A stretch of 64,000 nt of DNA from Silene conica (GCA_029255685.2 CM055312.2:2566649-2630648), one strand, 5' to 3'. Shown: positions 1 through 13,500, numbered from the stretch's first letter. The notes: generated by a model from the letters alone, not told the origin. Numbers and translations: made by a program.

Positions 1-190
1 GGAATTTAGGGACACCAGTCAATATAATTTACTATATACGAAGAAAATAGGCTTTTAAAAAACGATACGTATGTTTCCATATGTGAATAAAATCTTTCCA
101 TAATTAATTAATATTACCTATATGCAGAGTTTTACCTTCAACAGACTATCACTTGATAAAAACTATCCCCCAAAAAAACTATCCCCCAAT

Positions 191-198
191 TATAAATA
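191..198 (+). promoter_or_regulatory. TATA box of the RPA1-like gene
   Basis: TATAAATA lies about 80 bp upstream of the ATG at 279. It is preceded by two copies of an ACTATCCCCCA motif (about 167-189). The distance leaves room for a short 5' leader. Placement is by motif only. Confidence 0.4.
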
Positions 199-278
199 AA
201 GGCTTCTAGATTACCTGCATCCACAATATATTTTTCAGCCCTAATACACACTACCTGCTATCACAAATATTCATATCA

Positions 279-3200
279 ATGGCTATGACGAGTTTTATGA
301 CTATTAGCGACCTCAAGTACGGGGTTCGTGTTACTCAGATGAACGTAAGAGTGGTACACAAATGGGAGAGACCCGAATTTGCTTTCAAAAACAAAAATTT
401 CGAAAAAAAATCCGATACTTCTAACAAAAAGAAGCTCGATGCAATAGAGTTGCTATTTGTGGATTCCAACGTTATGTGTTCTTTTTTTATATACAAAAAC
501 TGATCTGAATTTTATTTATATTGTTTTCAGAATGATTTTATCCAAGCCACGATAAGAAAACAATTAATTTCACACTTTGGATCACAGTTGCGTGTCGGTG
601 AAATTTACACTATTCGAAACATAACCGTAGACAACAACACAGGCCTTGACAAGGCAACTCCTCATCCTTATAGATTGAGGTTTGAATACTCAACACGAGT
701 GCAGAAAATCAGTGATCCTACCATACCAAATAGTCTATATCGTTTTTCAGCTTTTACAGACATATTAGATGGTATAATTCCACCCACCCATTATATAGGT
801 ACGACTCTTACATATTATATTCATTTACTCTATTTTATTAATTATCGACTATGATTTTAAATTTTTACATATTTGACAATGCAGATGTTATAGGAAAACT
901 CTACGAGATTGGTCCTATAACGGAAACTCCGAGTAAGCATGTGTGTCGCACAATAAGGCTGGAAGACTATCAGTTAATTCATCTCTACATCACTATTTAA
1001 ATCATTTTCTGATATTTCGAATGTTCTTTAATTGTCGCCTATCTATTTACAAAATTATTATTTTGTTTTAGGGGAACAAAGCTCCCATGCACCTTATGGG
1101 AACCATTTGCAAGTCAAGTACCCGATCTTATAACCAAACTCCCCAATCCCGAGCAGTCGAAAGTAATCGTCATCCAATGTGTGCAAACAAAAAAGTTTGA
1201 AGGTACGTATAGAAATCGTAATTTTAGATAGGCAATATGTGTTTTTTGGGCTAAAAAAATCCTTATCTAACGACGGTATGAGAACCGGGTTCTTACCTCT
1301 TTACAAACAAGGCTCTTTGGAATCACCCTGCAATTATACCACAAAAAGCAGGAGATTATCAGACTTGATTTCGAATAAAGTTTGCGACATTATTTTGACT
1401 AAACAATTTACATCTAAATTCAACTTAGGAGATTCAAACGTTGAGTATTTGGAAGCTAAAAGTTACGAATCAGATTATTCCACCATGTCTTGCTGATAAT
1501 TCTTCATTACAAAACAGACTATTCTAATAAAAATTATAATTTTAGATAGGCAATATGTGTTATTCGGGGTCTTCTGAAAAAAATCAAAAACTAAGCAGCA
1601 AAAATATAAAAATGATACAACCATGCAAATGAATATTGAAAGCAAATCCTATAAGCAGTGATTTCTTATCTATATTTATACAATATGTGTTTTTACAGCT
1701 GAAAAAACTAAATTTATGGATATCTGACCTCTCATAAACAATTTAACAGGCTCTTGGCGGATCCAGACAACCTTCAACGCCACAGTGTTTAACGTCAATC
1801 CGGATTTGCCGGAACTTAGGGAGTTTGAGCCTAGGTATTAATTTTGGTTATTATCTTAAGAGAACTAATATATCTGCCAAACTTCTCAATTTTATACTCT
1901 GTTTTCTATATTAACCCGACAATATTTTATACTGTTACAGTCTTTCGACTACCGATGCAAGTAACTCTTTACAAGTTATTGAAATTGTCGATGACGCTGA
2001 TACTGACGACATGACATTGGATCGCATAAAATCCATTGCCGATTTGAAGGAGAATAAAGAGGTATATTATAATCAAACTGTTTTAGTTTTGCTACCCAGT
2101 TTTTGTTAATCAAGTACAAAACTATATCTGATTTGCAATAGTTACAAAAACTGGATAAATTATATTTACTTCAATGAGCAACTAGGGTTTAGGGTTAGAA
2201 ATTAGAATAGTATTGCCACAAATAACTCGATAATATTTGTTCAGAAAATTCCTCAATCAAAGATAAGCCGACCCAACACGACTAAAAGTCTGCATACCTG
2301 ACATTAACTGACCCAAATCCAACCCGATTAACCTGTTTATCAGATCCACTAATCCTAAACACTGTCCCAAAATACAATAACAATCTCTTATAATTATAAA
2401 AAAAATCAATATATGCATTGACCAAAATATTTGACCACAAAAGTCAAGGCACCAAAAATCTCAAGTTATTTGTGGCAATACTATTTGCAACTTATAGTTT
2501 TGGTTTGAGGATTTTGAGGATGAATGTTGAAAATATGGAATTCAGTGCTTTTAATCTCAAGCTTCATATTTGCAACTTATTTTAATGTAAATTGATAACT
2601 TACGTGTCTAGCTTCAATAACCCATCATCAATTGTTTCAGTGGGTGTTTCTCCATTCAAATGCATGTCCGTTGATGAGGAAGACTGGATAAAACCCTATC
2701 ATAGTCAATCAAAAGTAACATTCAGTACAGATAAATGTAACATATAGGAAAAAATTACCAAGTGGAACAGGGGTGAATCTATGACTTACATTCTGCTACT
2801 AATTCTAATAATAACGTATATTTAAATTATGTATCAAAATTGCAGGCAGGATATTACTACGTGCATGCAACAATCGTCGACATTGACTGCACGACTGGAT
2901 GGTTTTATGACAGCTGCAAGTTATGCTGGATGAAATCTACCAAGAATGACAATGGGAAATGGATTTGTAAAAATAAGGGTTGCGATGGACATATTAATGG
3001 TTTTGCATCTAGAGTCCCAAGGTCAAACATTTTGGCTATTTAAATCAATTTTAAACAGTACTTTAACTATTCGGTCAAATCTAAAATACTTATATAGATG
3101 TGCATCGATACAGATTCCAGATAAAATTCCAGGTGTCAGACCCGTGCAACGATACGGTCTATCTCACAGCATTTGATGGTCAGGTGAACCAATTTGTGCG

Positions 3201-4113
3201 CCAAGCAGCGTCTGTCCTACTATCAAAGATTGAAAAGGTAGGTCTCATACATGTTTAAGTTTCTTATTTTCATTACTTAAATAATGAAAATAAGTATCTA
3301 CATCCACGTGTATATTGCTAATATATTCTTAAATTTTTTTATAGAGTGGCGGTGATCCGGAAGACATGCCTCGCGACCTAGAAGCGTTCCTTGAAAAATC
3401 CTTTGTTTTCAAAGTTAATATACATCCTTATTATAACGTCGATCAGGGTCAAACTAGCTACACCGTTGCCAGTATGACTGACGATAGGGACATTGCCGAC
3501 AAATGGCATAAAAGATACACGGAGATCTTTAAGGTACTATGACTACTGATTTATTTACAGTTTCATTTACACATTAATATCCAGCCAATGATGTTTCGTT
3601 TTATCTATGATGTTTCGTTTTACCTATGATGTTCTTATAGGCCGATTTCAGCCAATTTAAGTCCAGGCATAACCTCTCCACAACTGGTGGAAGTTCACAG
3701 GTATATGACTAACTTTGTGTCACCCTATTTAAATTCATATGTTGAAATACAACTTGCATATGTTGTTCATTATTATCAAGATTAATATAAACACTAGATA
3801 AAGTTTAATATAAACACATTATATGACTAACTTTGATCACCTTTAATTAAGCAGGCGAAGGATTTGGTTGTCCATAGCATTGATGTAGAGGTAAATACGT
3901 TCACCAATTTAATTCTTAATACCAACGATCCATAACGTATTTAAATAAAATCTAAAACGTTACCATTTCAAGCAGGAGGTAGATTCCCGCACCGAAGACA
4001 ATAGTCCAAAGATAACTCCTTTGAAAAGGCCAATCCCAATTGATGACGAAGATCAATCATTTGATGCAAGTTCTGCAACAAAAAAGGTCGCTATCGTGAA
4101 GACAGAAAAATAA
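279..4113 (+). CDS. RPA1-like ssDNA-binding protein, Helitron-encoded, 12 exons
   Basis: A homologue of the large subunit of replication protein A, which binds single-stranded DNA through OB folds. In Helitrons it is presumed to protect the displaced strand. Exons: 279-470, 531-798, 885-972, 1072-1202, 1750-1834, 1941-2061, 2846-3021, 3114-3237, 3345-3533, 3641-3700, 3855-3890, 3976-4113. All junctions are GT/AG and the sum is 1608 nt, giving 535 residues with no break. Exons 1-2 encode the N-terminal OB fold (MTISDLKYG; HPYRLRFEY). Exons 3-6 encode a second OB fold (KLPCTLWEPFASQV; SWRIQTTFNATVFNVNPD). Exons 7-9 match the Rep_fac-A_C fold with a C-x2-C-x13-C-x4-C zinc site (SCKLC ... CKNKGC) and FQVSDPCNDTVYLTAFD. 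The C-terminus is acidic and lysine-rich. It lacks the extra N-terminal RPA70N domain of cellular RPA1, as is usual for Helitron copies. Intron 6 carries a MITE. Confidence 0.85.
2206..2485. mobile_element. MITE in intron 6 of the RPA1-like gene
   Basis: Two perfect 22-bp terminal inverted repeats (2206-2227 and 2464-2485, containing TATTGCCACAAATAAC and its complement) bound 280 bp of AT-rich non-coding DNA. The target-site duplication is not clear, so the superfamily is not assigned. Confidence 0.7.
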
Positions 4114-4787
4114 TTTCAAAGTGTTATCTTAAATTTTAAATTGACAGAATTCAGAATGTTGTTTTGTTTTGTTAGTACTTTTATTTAAGCATTTTTCAGC
4201 ACTCAACAATAAGGTTTCAAGTTTTATTTTATTTACCTAGACGGTGGTGACCCTAAACGAAATTAGTCCAATTCATATAGTTGAATTAGTTATTTTAATT
4301 GTTTTATCTTACGGCTGATTGTCATCTTTAAATGTGTTTCAGATTTCCAGCAGTTAATCCACATTAGTATATGAACCAAACAGTACAAAAAACAATCCTA
4401 TAGTATCTTTGTTACTAAGCAATAGATATCCATCCGAAGAACCATATACGACGCTATAGAGTACCATAGTGTTCACTTATCAAATTCATATTAAGACTGG
4501 CAGAAAGAAAAAGTGGCAGATTGAGTAAAATACCTTGATATTGTAAAACTTTTGATGTGATCCCAACAATGAGGTCGTCTCCATCCTCCCACGTCATATC
4601 ATGCACAATCATAAAAAAAATATCATTAAATATTGATCCAGTAAGAGGCTGGACATTCAATCTACGAAGATAAAGTATAGGACCTCAAAAATAAATACAA
4701 TATAAGCGAAAGTCACAAAAATATTACTGTCAGTAATTATAGACTTCAAATTAGAGGCAGAACTGAAGCAGTCACTGTATAGCTCAT
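4114..4787. other. Helitron interior 3' of the RPA gene, with a possible minus-strand exon
   Basis: No plus-strand gene. On the minus strand, 4538-4662 looks like an exon of about 41 codons: an acceptor TTCGTAG at its 5' side, open reading with NVQPLTGSIFNDIFF and WEDGDDLIVGITSK, and a donor AAG|GTATTT. I do not recognise the protein. It could be a captured host-gene exon or chance. Confidence 0.25.
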
Positions 4788-6245
4788 TGACACGGCTGTC
4801 GCAACCCTATCAAAAATAACCAACTGGCCTAACTAATGTAGCAAGGAAGTCGGGATCGTATCCACAGGGAGACAAAAATAAATTCTAAATGCTAATTCAA
4901 GTCTGTCTAGTAACAACGGGGGGGTTTTGTTTGTTTGAGAGTAAAAACTAAGCAATTAAATTAAAAGAGATTGAACGAGAGAAATGAAGTTGTGAAAATA
5001 ATAAGAGAGAAGACTAGGATTGTCGGTTCACCATGGGACATTACAGATCAAAAGTAGGGTCATAGGTCGGTCTCAATTACCAGTCTAAAGAGCAATGAAA
5101 AGGTCCTCTCGGATCGATATTCGCTCTAAGATGCGTCTAGCGGGCTCTCGCAACTTACTAGGGCACCCTAATGTTTGCAACAGGTCTAATCTTTTCCAGG
5201 CTTTCGATCTTAGGTATGGATTTACCGGTTCAAGTAACTAATTGTGGCCTTCAACTAATTGCTCGTATTTTATATGTTGCAATTAACAACCTAGACTAAT
5301 AAAATCAATTAGACCTAATAACCTAAGCATAGACCTTTAATCCCCCATGGATCCCCTAAATCCTAGCGTAAGAAATTAGCTACTCATGGAAAACTTGATG
5401 ACAATAATCAAAGAAGATGAGAAAATGATGCATTGCATAATGAAATTTAATGGAGGAATAGCAAACATAAACTAAATCTAAAAAGAACAACAACGTAAAC
5501 AATAACGATTAAACAAGAGGAACGGAGGGAAGAAGAATTAAAATTACCAAATACGAATCCAAGTTCTAAGAGTGGAGAAGGAAATAATTCTCGATCTAAC
5601 AAGGTTTAGAGAGTTTCTACGTAAATAAAGTTTTTAGCAGTTGAGAGTAGAATAAAAAGATAACCTAATAAAAAAACATTCTCCGTCTTAAATACTAGAG
5701 CCAAGAAATATAACAACTAAGTAACTAAGAGGCCCACAAATCACGAGCTGAAAACCGTCTGGCTTGTGTCGATCGACCAAAGAGATATGTCGATCGACCA
5801 AAGTAGCATGCAACTTCGAAACGCAAATTTTCTGTGTCTAACCCCTTTGTCGATCGACAATAGTAGCATGTCTATCGACATAAATAGACTGTCTATCGAC
5901 ATAAATAGACTGTCTATCGACATAAATAGACTGTCTATCGACATAAATAGACTGTCTATCCATGTGAACAACTTGTCTATCCACTTCTTGTCTCGTTCCT
6001 TCCCATCTAGGGCCTTTTTGGTGACGACTCCACACCTCTCCAATGACTCGGGCATGGGCTATGAGTTCGGTCTCCTTTATCGACCGATTTTGGCTTGTAA
6101 ATGCATAAATGGGTTCCATATCTGTAATAGACACGAAACATGCCGAAAGTAGCAAATACCGGAGGAAATATAATAAAGAGATCGAATAAAAGCATATAAA
6201 TGCGTGCTAAACATGAGAATAAACGCATATAAAACGCACGCATCA
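4788..6245 (-). repeat. Athila 3' LTR
   Basis: 1458 bp, TG...CA on the minus strand, nearly identical to 16041-17497. It contains four tandem 21-bp units and several GTCGATCGAC palindromes near its 5' (U3) side. Confidence 0.93.
5768..5957. repeat. Tandem 21-bp array plus GTCGATCGAC palindromes in the 3' LTR
   Basis: GTCGATCGAC occurs at 5768, 5789 and 5849. From about 5870 four 21-bp units follow, each starting TGTCTATCGACATAAATAGA. The same block recurs in the other LTR at 17020-17210. Long ORFs across it on both strands are by-products of the 21-bp periodicity. Confidence 0.85.
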
Positions 6246-7879
6246 AACCTCCCCAAACCAAACCCTTGCTTGTCCCCAAGCAAGCAATAAGCACAAGAAC
6301 AAAGAGGAAGACTAATGGAGCGGCATATAACTCAGAGCTAGCTATACAAAAGACTCGATAAACCAGTTTAATGCTAAAGTAACACCCTTGCTTAGGAACA
6401 AGTTCCAAAGCTGAATAGCACAAAAAACAGATGCACACGAGTTATATTAATGACTGTAAACTACCAAACCGTCGACCTTGCAAGACCGTTTATGTTGGAC
6501 TCTCACGTGTCACTCATCTCTCAATAAAGCACAAGGTGAGTACAATTTTTGTAAGAGAGAAGGAAAAAAAAGTCACTCACCTAAACTACGACCTACATAG
6601 ACATGCATGCGATTCTAACATGATAAACTTCTCTAGCTACCGTACACATACACTCCAACCAAACAAGGACCAAGACACATGCCGAGGACTTACATATAAT
6701 GTGAGGTGAGGTAATTGGGTAGAAAGGGGCAAAATAGATTTGGATATGTGGAGATAAAGCCAAGCTAGTACAACCATATCCAAATAATAAACCATTCCGC
6801 TTAACAACTCAATTTTAACAAATAAAACCGATGCCAATGCGGCATAAACTCATTCACATCTTCCGAACAAGATTCCCCATAAAATACAATGACAAGCATG
6901 GGAGTAAATTCAACATTCTTATGAAACCTTCCATTTGATTCTTTCTTTTCCTTTTTCAATCAATTTTTTTTTCATTTCTCTTCCTTTTTTTTTTCATCAG
7001 CAGCCACACCATTTTTTTCTTTTTCCTTTTTTTTTTTTCTTCTTTTCATTCATTCTAACCAACATCTTTTCAAAGCGAACCCAAATCAACAATAAAACAT
7101 ACCCAACAATAACCACTGAACTAGCTTGACTAGGGTAGGCTAAAATTTGGATTGTAGTTAAAAGGGTCAAAATAGGTCGATTTGGCTATGTGAAGCTCAT
7201 GGGTAGAAAATGAAAGGAAATGGGGTGTAAGTTGCCTCTCCACATGTGTCACCGCCACAAACCCGAGTGTATGCAGGCAATAAGAGACGAATGTCATGTT
7301 TATGCAAATTGATGTTACATGCCATGCAAGGAGTACTACTCACATCCTAGATGAAACCGGTCATGAATGTCACCAGTTTATGAGGCTCTAATGCTTAGAA
7401 TGTATAAGTAGTTTGCCAACATTCGGGTCAAGTCTATTCGTTTGGTAGAAATTATCAAAAACTCGTAAGATTATGCAAATGAATTTCTCAAAAATAGGGT
7501 GTAAACAATGCATGGCTTAAACGAGTTTAAGTATAAATGCAATGTCGTCATTGTTATATAACCACTCCGACTCTACCTAAGACTCTATCTAAAAACTAGC
7601 ATGTTTTTGTATTTTTTTTTTTTTTTTACGAACGATGCAAGCAGAAATGCAAGAAATATGAATGCAAACATACATATGTATACCCTCCCCAAACCAAATC
7701 ATACAATGCCCTCATTGTATTCAGCAAACAACAACAGCAGCAAAATTATGGGGAATAGGCATATAAAAGAATACGAATGCAACTAAATTAAAGAGTGATA
7801 AAAGAGAACTTACAACCTATATACAAGGGAGGCCTCCCCAAACCAGCTACAAACACGGGGAGGTCGTGGCCAGCTGCCA
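6246..7879 (-). other. Athila 3' untranslated interior and polypurine tract
   Basis: The polypurine tract (minus strand TTTGGTTTGGGGAGG, about 6247-6262) abuts the 3' LTR, as required for plus-strand priming. The rest, up to the env-position ORF, is non-coding with long T- and A-rich runs (6930-7050, 7600-7630). The minus-strand TTTGGTTTGGGGAGG motif recurs close to 7690, so a second PPT-like tract is present. No gene seen. Confidence 0.7.
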
Positions 7880-9595
7880 CTAATCAGAACCCGTATACTC
7901 CGGGTCATCACCATCAGTATCGTCATGGTCCCCCTCGTCATCGACCTCATCCTCATCATCGCTAACCCTCTCCTCATTATCAGCACGCCGGCGCCGACTA
8001 GGACTAGGCGGGTATCCTCCTTCGGGGTATTTGAACCAAGAAGGATGTACCACGTTAGGAGCGATGTTTCCCTCCTTAACATTGGCATTGTAACTGTGGT
8101 AGGCAAAACGAGACTCGTCGATCCGTGACTGCCTAATGTCCCTGCACATCTCAAGAAACAATTTATCACGTGCCTCCTGGTTCATGACCGGAGGAGGCAC
8201 AAAAGAAGGAATAGGAATATAATTAGCAGGATAAACAAATCGCGGCCGAGTCTCAGATGTAAGAGGTGGAGGTGTCAAAATAGGCTGTGACGGACCTGGT
8301 AAAAGAGGTAAGGGTGTGCTCCCCGGTCCAGAGGTTTGACCGACCTCCAAAGTGGACCCCGAGAACTGCCCAGCTGGCAGCAAATAAGAAGGGGTCGGAG
8401 GCATAGGTGTCTTGGGTGCAAGGGCGGGGTCAAACTTGGGTAAGGGGGTAAGAAGAGGTAGAATATGGCAAGGTAAGGGAATCATCCTCTCCCCCTCTAC
8501 CTTCCATTTGTAAGGTGGCCTTTCTTTTGGCGTCTCTAGGAACCAAAAGAAAGAAACCATGGCTTTGATGTTAAGAAGTCGACGAGCTTCCAAAGTCTCA
8601 GGCTCTTCGTCATGGCCCAGCGGTTTCAAATGATCAGGGGGAAAGTCCGGAATAAGACACTTGGCTAAATGGCTGACAATACCACCACAATGAATTGTCT
8701 TATGACCCTCTACGCTTTCAAAATGCTCAGCCACGAGTTCAGCCACATTTAAAACAAATGGGTCACCTTGATCAAGATTTAAGTACCCGGCAAGCATGTG
8801 TTGCTCAGGAACATTCAGTTTGTTAGGCTCGGGCCGACCAAAAATAGTGGAGTCGATCAAACGAAACCAATAACGGGGGACAGGGTGTTGGACATCATTA
8901 CCACAATGTCGACCGCGGGGATTAGCAGAAATAGACCGCCAGAGGGTCTTATCCGCTTGGTTTCTCGGAGCGGTCGTACTACCCACGTGAGCCAACCCAA
9001 GGTGTTTACCAAATTCAGGAATAGTCAATCTATAGTCCTTATTGAGAAGGCGGAATGAAACCCGTCCCTCAAGCACATTGTTACTGACATCTTTAGGCTC
9101 ATACACAAAGCTACTGAAAAACTCATACGTTAAAGATTCATATGTGTATTCTAGCATGGTAACTAAGCCACTAGTCCCGGTTCCATTTAACAAATCAACA
9201 ACGGAATTCCGTACACCTAATAAATCTAGAGAAACAGCATCAAAGAAACGAGTAGGAGATATAGGAGTAGTGCGTATAGCATCAAACCTGTCCCGATGTG
9301 CCTTTGTCGCAAATACGACATTAGGAAACTCGTCAATACCTGTCCGAATCATGGGTGTTGCATCTGATGCCGCAACACCACCATTTCCGCTGCTACTTCC
9401 GTTAATCGTACCGGAGCCTTCGCCTGCGACTGACGTGCTGTCTCCACGCCGAGGGTTGCCGCCTCCTCGGTCTCCCCGACTTGTCGTCGTCCCCGTCTGA
9501 ACCTCATGAGCCCCCTCAATGCTGCCATCACGCTCGGCAGGCGCACCACGGCCGATCCCTTCTCCCAACCTCCTTCGTTTTCCTCGGCTTTCCAT
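7880..9595 (-). CDS. ATHILA ORF-1 family protein (env-position ORF)
   Basis: An open frame of 572 codons downstream of pol, in the position where Athila elements carry their extra ORF. The ATG at 9595 is preferred because upstream in-frame codons lack an earlier ATG. The N-terminal 90 residues are low-complexity (Arg, Gly, Ser). The middle carries the conserved family core (TYEFFSSF; GRVSFRLLNKDYRLTIPEFG; HCGGIVSHLAK). The C-terminal third is proline-rich and ends in a run of Asp/Glu. The family's function is unknown; an envelope-like role has been proposed for the position but nothing here proves it. Confidence 0.75.
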   Translation of the reverse strand: MESRGKRRRLGEGIGRGAPAERDGSIEGAHEVQTGTTTSRGDRGGGNPRRGDSTSVAGEGSGTINGSSSGNGGVAASDATPMIRTGIDEFPNVVFATKAHRDRFDAIRTTPISPTRFFDAVSLDLLGVRNSVVDLLNGTGTSGLVTMLEYTYESLTYEFFSSFVYEPKDVSNNVLEGRVSFRLLNKDYRLTIPEFGKHLGLAHVGSTTAPRNQADKTLWRSISANPRGRHCGNDVQHPVPRYWFRLIDSTIFGRPEPNKLNVPEQHMLAGYLNLDQGDPFVLNVAELVAEHFESVEGHKTIHCGGIVSHLAKCLIPDFPPDHLKPLGHDEEPETLEARRLLNIKAMVSFFWFLETPKERPPYKWKVEGERMIPLPCHILPLLTPLPKFDPALAPKTPMPPTPSYLLPAGQFSGSTLEVGQTSGPGSTPLPLLPGPSQPILTPPPLTSETRPRFVYPANYIPIPSFVPPPVMNQEARDKLFLEMCRDIRQSRIDESRFAYHSYNANVKEGNIAPNVVHPSWFKYPEGGYPPSPSRRRRADNEERVSDDEDEVDDEGDHDDTDGDDPEYTGSD

Positions 9596-10510
9596 CCTCA
9601 ATTGTCGTCTCACAAAATCGATTTTAAATTGGAGCACGAAAATCCGACCAAATTCCAATTTATTGGACGAAAATCGAAACCCTAATTCGAAAATCTTGAA
9701 TAAATTGAAGGAATAGGCTGATTTAATATGATGAGTTTGTAAGGAGATGGATTTATTGTAGGAAATTCGTCTTTTTGATTATTATGAGGGATATTGGTGT
9801 AAAGGATTGAGAGGAATATGAGTTACAGGAGAAAAAACGAAAAAGGGGGTTTGTCGATTGTTTGTGAGGGAATTTGTGAGATGTTTAGGGTTTAGTTAAT
9901 TTGGGGATACTTGGCAAGGAGTCTGTGTCTAACCACTATGTCGATCGACATTTGCATCAAAATTTCCCTCATTCCGAGCGTAGCATGACATTACCTGCAC
10001 GAGACTTGCAAAAGTAATAAGTCCCTCGTTCTCACTCTCACTAAGATAATGCAACGTGGACTTAAGCCTTCCTAAATGCAAACTAATTACTAAGATTCAA
10101 AACAAAAACTAGTGAGATGAAACTAAACTAAACTAAGATGAGCAAGTAAGAAAAAAAATCAAAGCATTATAAATCCGGGTTGCCTCCCGGTCAGCGCTGG
10201 TTTTTAAGGTCCCGCACGACCCTTGTTACCTCATTTAAGCAGACGTGATAATAGGTTCGAGGTGCAACACCTCGACCACTCCAACAGTATTCATGGCATC
10301 ATAATAATGCTTAACTTGGTGACCATTAGCTTTAAATCGTTCTCCCTCGGAATTCTCTAGTTCGACCGAGCCAAATTTAGAAACTGAAGTTACCTTATAA
10401 GGACCGGACCATCGAGACTTCAGCTTACCCGGAAATAGACGGAGCCGGGCATTGAATAACAACACCTTCTCCCCGACTTGGAATTCTCGCGGTATGATGC
10501 GCTTGTCATG

Positions 10511-13500
10511 CTATCTCTTAGTCTTTTCTTTATAGATCTTAGCACTGTCATATGCATCCAGACGAAACTCTTCAAGTTCATCCAACTGCAATAAGCGCTT
10601 CTCTCCGCATAACTTTGGATCAAAATTTAGCTCTCGAATAGCCCACCAAGCTCTATGCTCTAGTTCCACAGGTAGATGACAGGACTTCCCATAGACCAAC
10701 CGATAAGGAGATGCCCCAATCGGTGTTTTGAAAGCTGTCCTATAGGCCCACAGCGTGTCATCCAGCTTCATACTCCAATCCTTCCGGGACTTGGAAACAA
10801 CTTTTGCCAAAATTTCTTTAATCTCCCTGTTGGAGACCTCCACCTGTCCACTTGTTTGAGGATGATACCCCAAACCACGACGATGCGAAATACCAAATTT
10901 AGAAAACAAAGCAGAAAGTTGTTTTTCTCTGAAATGCATACCTCTATCACTAATGATGACCCGAGGGACACCAAAGCGAGGAAAGATGATCTTTTTGAAC
11001 AGCTGGACAACGGCCTTGGCATCACAATTGGGAGTAGCCACAGCCTCTTCCCATTTGGACACATAGTCCACAGCGACTAATATGTACCTGTTGCCCTTGC
11101 TAGACGGGAATGGCCCTTGATAATCGATTCCCCATACATCGAAAATTCCGACCTCTAAAATGCCATTCTGAGGCATCTCATGCCTCTTTGAGATATTTCC
11201 CGCTCGCTGGCAAGCATCACAACCAGCAACAAATAATCTAGCATCATTAAACATAGACGGCCAATAGAAACCAGATTGAAGTACCTTAGCCACGGTCCTT
11301 GAAGGACCGTGGTGACCACCATATGAGGACGAATGGCAAGCTTCAAGAATAGCTTTAGTCTCCCATTGGGGTATACACCGTCGATATAGGCCATCTGCAC
11401 ACTCCTTAAACAAGTAAGGATCATCCCAGAAATAGTGTTTAACATCATAAAGAAATCGCTTCTTTTGCTGATAGGACAAGTCAGATGGCATAATGTCAGC
11501 TGCAATATAATTCGCAAAATCAGCATACCAAGGATTCTCAGAAGTATTAATAGCAATCAAAACATCATCAGGAAAAGAATCGTTAATAGGAAGAATATTT
11601 CCCTCATCTTGTGGTGGGAAACGAGACAAGTGATCGGCAACCAAGTTCTCGGAGCCTTTCTTGTCTTTAATCTTCAAATCAAACTCCTGAAGCAAGAGAA
11701 TCCACCTCAGCAACCGTGGCTTAGCCTCTTTTTTTGCCAAGAGATGCTTAAGCGCTGCATGGTCAGTAAAAATGAAAACTTCTGACCCTAATAAATAAGA
11801 ACGAAATTTCTCCAGCGCATACACCACAGCTAACAATTCTTTCTCCGTAGTAGTATACTTTACTTGAGCCTCATCCAGAGTTCGGCTCGCATAGTAGATT
11901 GCACTCAAAGCTTTATCCCTTCTCTGTCCTAACACCGCACCGACTGCATAATCACTGGCGTCACACATAATCTCGAACGGTAAATTCCAATCTGGGGCCT
12001 GGATAATCGGTGCTGAAATCAGGGCCTGCTTCAACCTGTTAAAAGCAGATAAACATTCATCAGTAAAGTTAAATGGGACATCCTTTTGCAACAACTGTGT
12101 AAGTGGTTTGGCAATTTTAGAGAAGTCCTTGATGAACCGGCGATAGAAGCCAGCATGACCAAGAAAACTTCTTACTCCCTTAACATTCACGGGAGGGGGC
12201 AATTGCTCTACCACTTGCACTTTAGCACGATCCACCTGAATACCCTTATCAGAAACTAAGTGTCCAAGGACAACTCCCTCGTTGACCATGAAATGACACT
12301 TCTCCCAGTTTAAAACCAAGTTAACCTCGATACATCTCTGCAACACTTTATCAAGGTTAGTCAAACAGTCATCAAAATCAGAACCATAGACGCTGAAATC
12401 GTCCATAAAGACTTCCATTATCGACTCTATATACTCAGAAAAGATCCCCATCATGCACCTTTGGAAGGTAGCAGGGGCATTACATAGACCGAACGGCATC
12501 CTGCGATAAGCAAAAACACCATGTGGACACGTAAAGGTCGTCTTTTCCTGGTCATCTGGGTGGATAGGGATCTGAAAGAACCCTGAATACCCATCCAAAT
12601 AACAGAAAAAAGAATGGGAAGCCAATCTTTCTATCATCTGATCAATAAAAGGAAGGGGGAAATGATCCTTTTTAGTGGCGGCATTCAACTGTCTGTAGTC
12701 TATGCACATCCGCCACCCAGTTACAACACGGGTTGGTATTAATTCATCTTTATTATTTTTTATCACTGTAGTCCCTCCTTTCTTCGGGACTACCTGAACT
12801 GGGCTCACCCATTTAGAGTGACCTACAGAATAAATAATACCAGCATCCAAAAGTTTCATTACCTCCTTTCTGACAACATCTTGCATATTTTGGTTCAACT
12901 TACGCTGACCCTGTCTGCATGGCTTATGATCCTCCTCAAGCTCAATCCGATGCATACAGACATCAGGACTGATGCCTTTTAGGTCATCTAAACTGTAACC
13001 CATTGCCTTTCTATTTTTCTTTAGGACCACCAACAATGCAGAAAGTTGGCGATCACCAAGCTTTGCACTGACAATCACTGGATAGTTCTCAGACTCATCA
13101 AGAAACACATATTTAAGGTGGGAGGGAAGGGGTTTGAGCTCGGGTTTTATTACCTCAGCAGTATAAGAGGTTTCCATAATCGCATTTACCGTCTCACCCT
13201 TCTCAATAGTGAACTCCTTACCTTTCAAAGCAGCATTCATTGTCTTGTAATCAACCTGTATGTCCTCTGCAAAATCATCAAGAACTATCAAAGCATCTAA
13301 CGGATCCCCTAGTAAGGAGCCCGTCCAGTAATCAAACATAGACTCATCTATAATGTCTATAGCATAGCAAGTGTCCTCTATCATAGGCTTAGCTAATGTG
13401 TTGGCTAAGTTAAAGGTCACTTTATCATCCCCTACCTCAAGGGTCAAGCGTCCCTTCTTGACATCAATGATTGCACCTGCAGTGTGTAGAAAAGGTCTAC

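Noticed and set aside
5741-6155. Overlapping ORFs on both strands with SIDSLFM / VDRQSIY repeats (and their twins at 16993-17404)
   Set aside because: They are translations of the 21-bp tandem block and palindromes in the LTRs. A period divisible by three keeps several frames open by chance.
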